From Novosphingobium sp. NDB2Meth1 (GTDB lineage Bacteria; Pseudomonadota; Alphaproteobacteria; Sphingomonadales; Sphingomonadaceae): DNA of 64,000 nucleotides. The notes beneath the pieces were generated by a model. It had not been told where the DNA came from and ran no database searches. It worked only from the letters and a program-made list of their open reading frames with translations. The translations under genes and the position numbers were made by a program. Positions 62,477-64,000 of the stretch are shown in pieces. Position 1 is the first letter of the stretch; each line of letters opens with the position of its first letter. The DNA lies in assembly GCF_900117425.1 (NCBI RefSeq), contig NZ_FPEH01000032.1, positions 310,001-374,000 on the forward strand, given 5' to 3'.

Positions 62477-64000
62477 ATGACTGCCGACCGATCAGAACCC
62501 GTCCGCTTCGACCCTGCCACCGCCGATCTGCGCTGGCAGCAAACGTGGGACGAGCGCCAGACCTTCCGGGCTGACGATAGCTCGCCCAAGCCGCGCAGCT
62601 ACGTGCTCGAGATGTTCCCCTATCCCTCGGGGCGCATCCACATCGGCCACGTGCGCAACTACACGATGGGCGACGTGCTGGCGCGCTACAAGCGGATGCG
62701 CGGGTTCGAAGTGCTCCACCCGATGGGCTGGGACGCGTTCGGGATGCCCGCCGAGAACGCGGCCATGGAAAAGGGCGTCCATCCCGGCGGCTGGACCCGC
62801 ACCAACATCGCCAACATGAAGGCTCAGCTGAAGCGCCTCGGCTTTGCGCTCGACTGGAGCCGCGAGCTGGCGACCTGCGAGCCCGAATATTATGGCCATG
62901 AGCAGGCGCTGTTCCTCGATCTCTACGCCGCGGGCCTGATCACCCGCAAGGAATCGACCGTCAACTGGGACCCGGTCGACATGACCGTGCTCGCCAACGA
63001 GCAGGTAATCGACGGGCGCGGCTGGCGCTCGGGCGCGCTGGTCGAGAAGCGCAAGCTGAACCAGTGGTTCCTCAAGATCACCGAGTTCGCGGACGAGCTG
63101 CTCGAAGGCCTATCCGGGCTCGACAAGTGGCCCGAGAAGGTGCGTACGATGCAGGAGAACTGGATCGGCAAGTCGCAAGGCTTGCAGTTCCGCTTCGACC
63201 TTTCGAACGGCGACAGCGTCGAGGTCTACACCACCCGTCCCGACACGATCTTCGGCGCCAGCTTCGTGGCGGTCGCGCCCGATCATCCGATTGCACAGGG
63301 CGTCGCGGCCTCGAACTGCGAAGCGGCGAACTTCATCGCGCTGTGCAAGAAGGGCGGCACCACGGCCGCTGAGTTGGAAACGGCAGAGAAGCTGGGCTTC
63401 GATACCGGCATCGGCGCGCGTCATCCGCTGACGGGCAAGTATCTGCCGGTCTACATCGCGAACTTCGTGCTGATGGAATACGGCACCGGCGCGATCATGG
63501 CCGTGCCCGGCCACGACCAGCGCGACTTCGATTTCGCGACCAAATACAGCCTTCCCATCCTTCGCGTTGTCGCGGCCGATCCCGCAGATGCGGACAAGGC
63601 GTTCGCGGGCGAGGCGGAAGCAGGCGACGGGGTGCTCGTCAACTCCGACTTCCTCGATGGCATGGCCGTCGCGGCGGCGAAGTCTGCCGTCATCGAGCGC
63701 GCGCAGGCCGAGGGCTGGGGCGAAGGCAAGACCGTGTGGCGGCTGCGTGACTGGGGCGTCTCGCGCCAGCGCTATTGGGGCACGCCGATCCCGTTCATCC
63801 ACTGCGAAGTGTGCGGCGTGGTGCCGGTGCCCAAGAAGCAGCTGCCGGTGGTGCTGCCAGAAGACGTGACCTTCGACGTGCCCGGCAATCCGCTCGACCG
63901 TCACCCGACGTGGAAGCACGTCGGCTGCCCGCAGTGTGGCCATGCTGCGCGGCGCGAAACCGACACGCTCGATACGTTCGTCGATTCCTCGTGGTACTTC
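62477..64000 (+). CDS. leuS: Leucyl-tRNA synthetase, 3'-truncated by the window
   Basis: Charges tRNA-Leu with leucine and edits mischarged norvaline and isoleucine. The frame runs open from the ATG at 62477 to the window end (508 codons of about 840). The HIGH motif is in [17 protein letters not shown]; the editing domain carries [18 protein letters not shown] and [14 protein letters not shown] with its conserved Asp; the zinc-like region HCEVCGV...GCPQCGHAA follows. The KMSKS part lies beyond the window. GAGGGGG precedes the start. Confidence 0.96.
   Translation, partial: MTADRSEPVRFDPATADLRWQQTWDERQTFRADDSSPKPRSYVLEMFPYPSGRIHIGHVRNYTMGDVLARYKRMRGFEVLHPMGWDAFGMPAENAAMEKGVHPGGWTRTNIANMKAQLKRLGFALDWSRELATCEPEYYGHEQALFLDLYAAGLITRKESTVNWDPVDMTVLANEQVIDGRGWRSGALVEKRKLNQWFLKITEFADELLEGLSGLDKWPEKVRTMQENWIGKSQGLQFRFDLSNGDSVEVYTTRPDTIFGASFVAVAPDHPIAQGVAASNCEAANFIALCKKGGTTAAELETAEKLGFDTGIGARHPLTGKYLPVYIANFVLMEYGTGAIMAVPGHDQRDFDFATKYSLPILRVVAADPADADKAFAGEAEAGDGVLVNSDFLDGMAVAAAKSAVIERAQAEGWGEGKTVWRLRDWGVSRQRYWGTPIPFIHCEVCGVVPVPKKQLPVVLPEDVTFDVPGNPLDRHPTWKHVGCPQCGHAARRETDTLDTFVDSSWYF

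Overview
The window is a gene-dense, high-GC stretch of a chromosome from an alphaproteobacterium, most likely a sphingomonad (Novosphingobium/Sphingobium type). This rests on the short alphaproteobacterial GltX, a fused-domain-free petABC bc1 operon, GlnD/GlnE, a DUF3576-leuS neighbourhood, a dual cold-shock protein, and a gene transfer agent (GTA) cluster with sphingomonad-like gp12 architecture. The genus is inferred, not proven. Both ends cut genes: nadE at the left, leuS at the right. I saw no tRNA, rRNA, CRISPR array, transposase or integrase.

Layout. 1-8.6 kb: nadE (partial), an unknown small gene behind two Fur-like boxes, gltX, then a leftward block of glnD, yqgE, an acetyltransferase and a divergent acyl-CoA synthetase. 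8.8-15.2 kb: lgt, a MidA/NDUFAF7-type methyltransferase, the cytochrome bc1 operon (Rieske, cytochrome b, cytochrome c1), a terminator, apt, and a VTT/DedA-like membrane protein. 15.3-29.7 kb: a complete GTA head-tail cluster on the + strand with its own near-consensus promoter. 29.9-37.9 kb: an OmpA-family porin, then leftward an MFS transporter with queC, a small exported protein, the argD-argF-hslO operon, and an RGG-rich double cold-shock protein. 38.2-46.7 kb: a three-gene operon ending in a sterol-desaturase-type hydroxylase, a lipoprotein beside wecC-wecB, an agmatine deiminase and an M28 peptidase. 46.8-54.8 kb: glnE-bcp-DUF455, an M23 peptidase, and an acyl-CoA synthetase/cytochrome P450 pair. 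54.8-64 kb: galU, murA, chrA, small regulators, phaB, an outer-membrane-like protein, the DUF3576 lipoprotein and leuS.

How the parts work together. Most of the window is housekeeping: translation (gltX, leuS, queC), nitrogen control (glnD and glnE), respiration (bc1), arginine synthesis, and envelope construction (murA, galU, lgt, wecBC, M23).

The exception is the GTA. It carries terminase, portal, protease, capsid, connector and tail genes in the order known from Rhodobacter capsulatus GTA, with no integrase or replication genes. Its tail end is remodelled: gp12 carries an extra N-terminal region of about 575 residues that looks like a beta domain plus a TIM-barrel-like domain, while gp15 is much shorter than in Rhodobacter. 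An internal ribosome-binding site and ATG could also release the standalone gp12 core. Two strong hairpins lie directly after the capsid gene, and the promoter in front of the cluster has repeated elements at the -35/-10. These are the features most worth following up.
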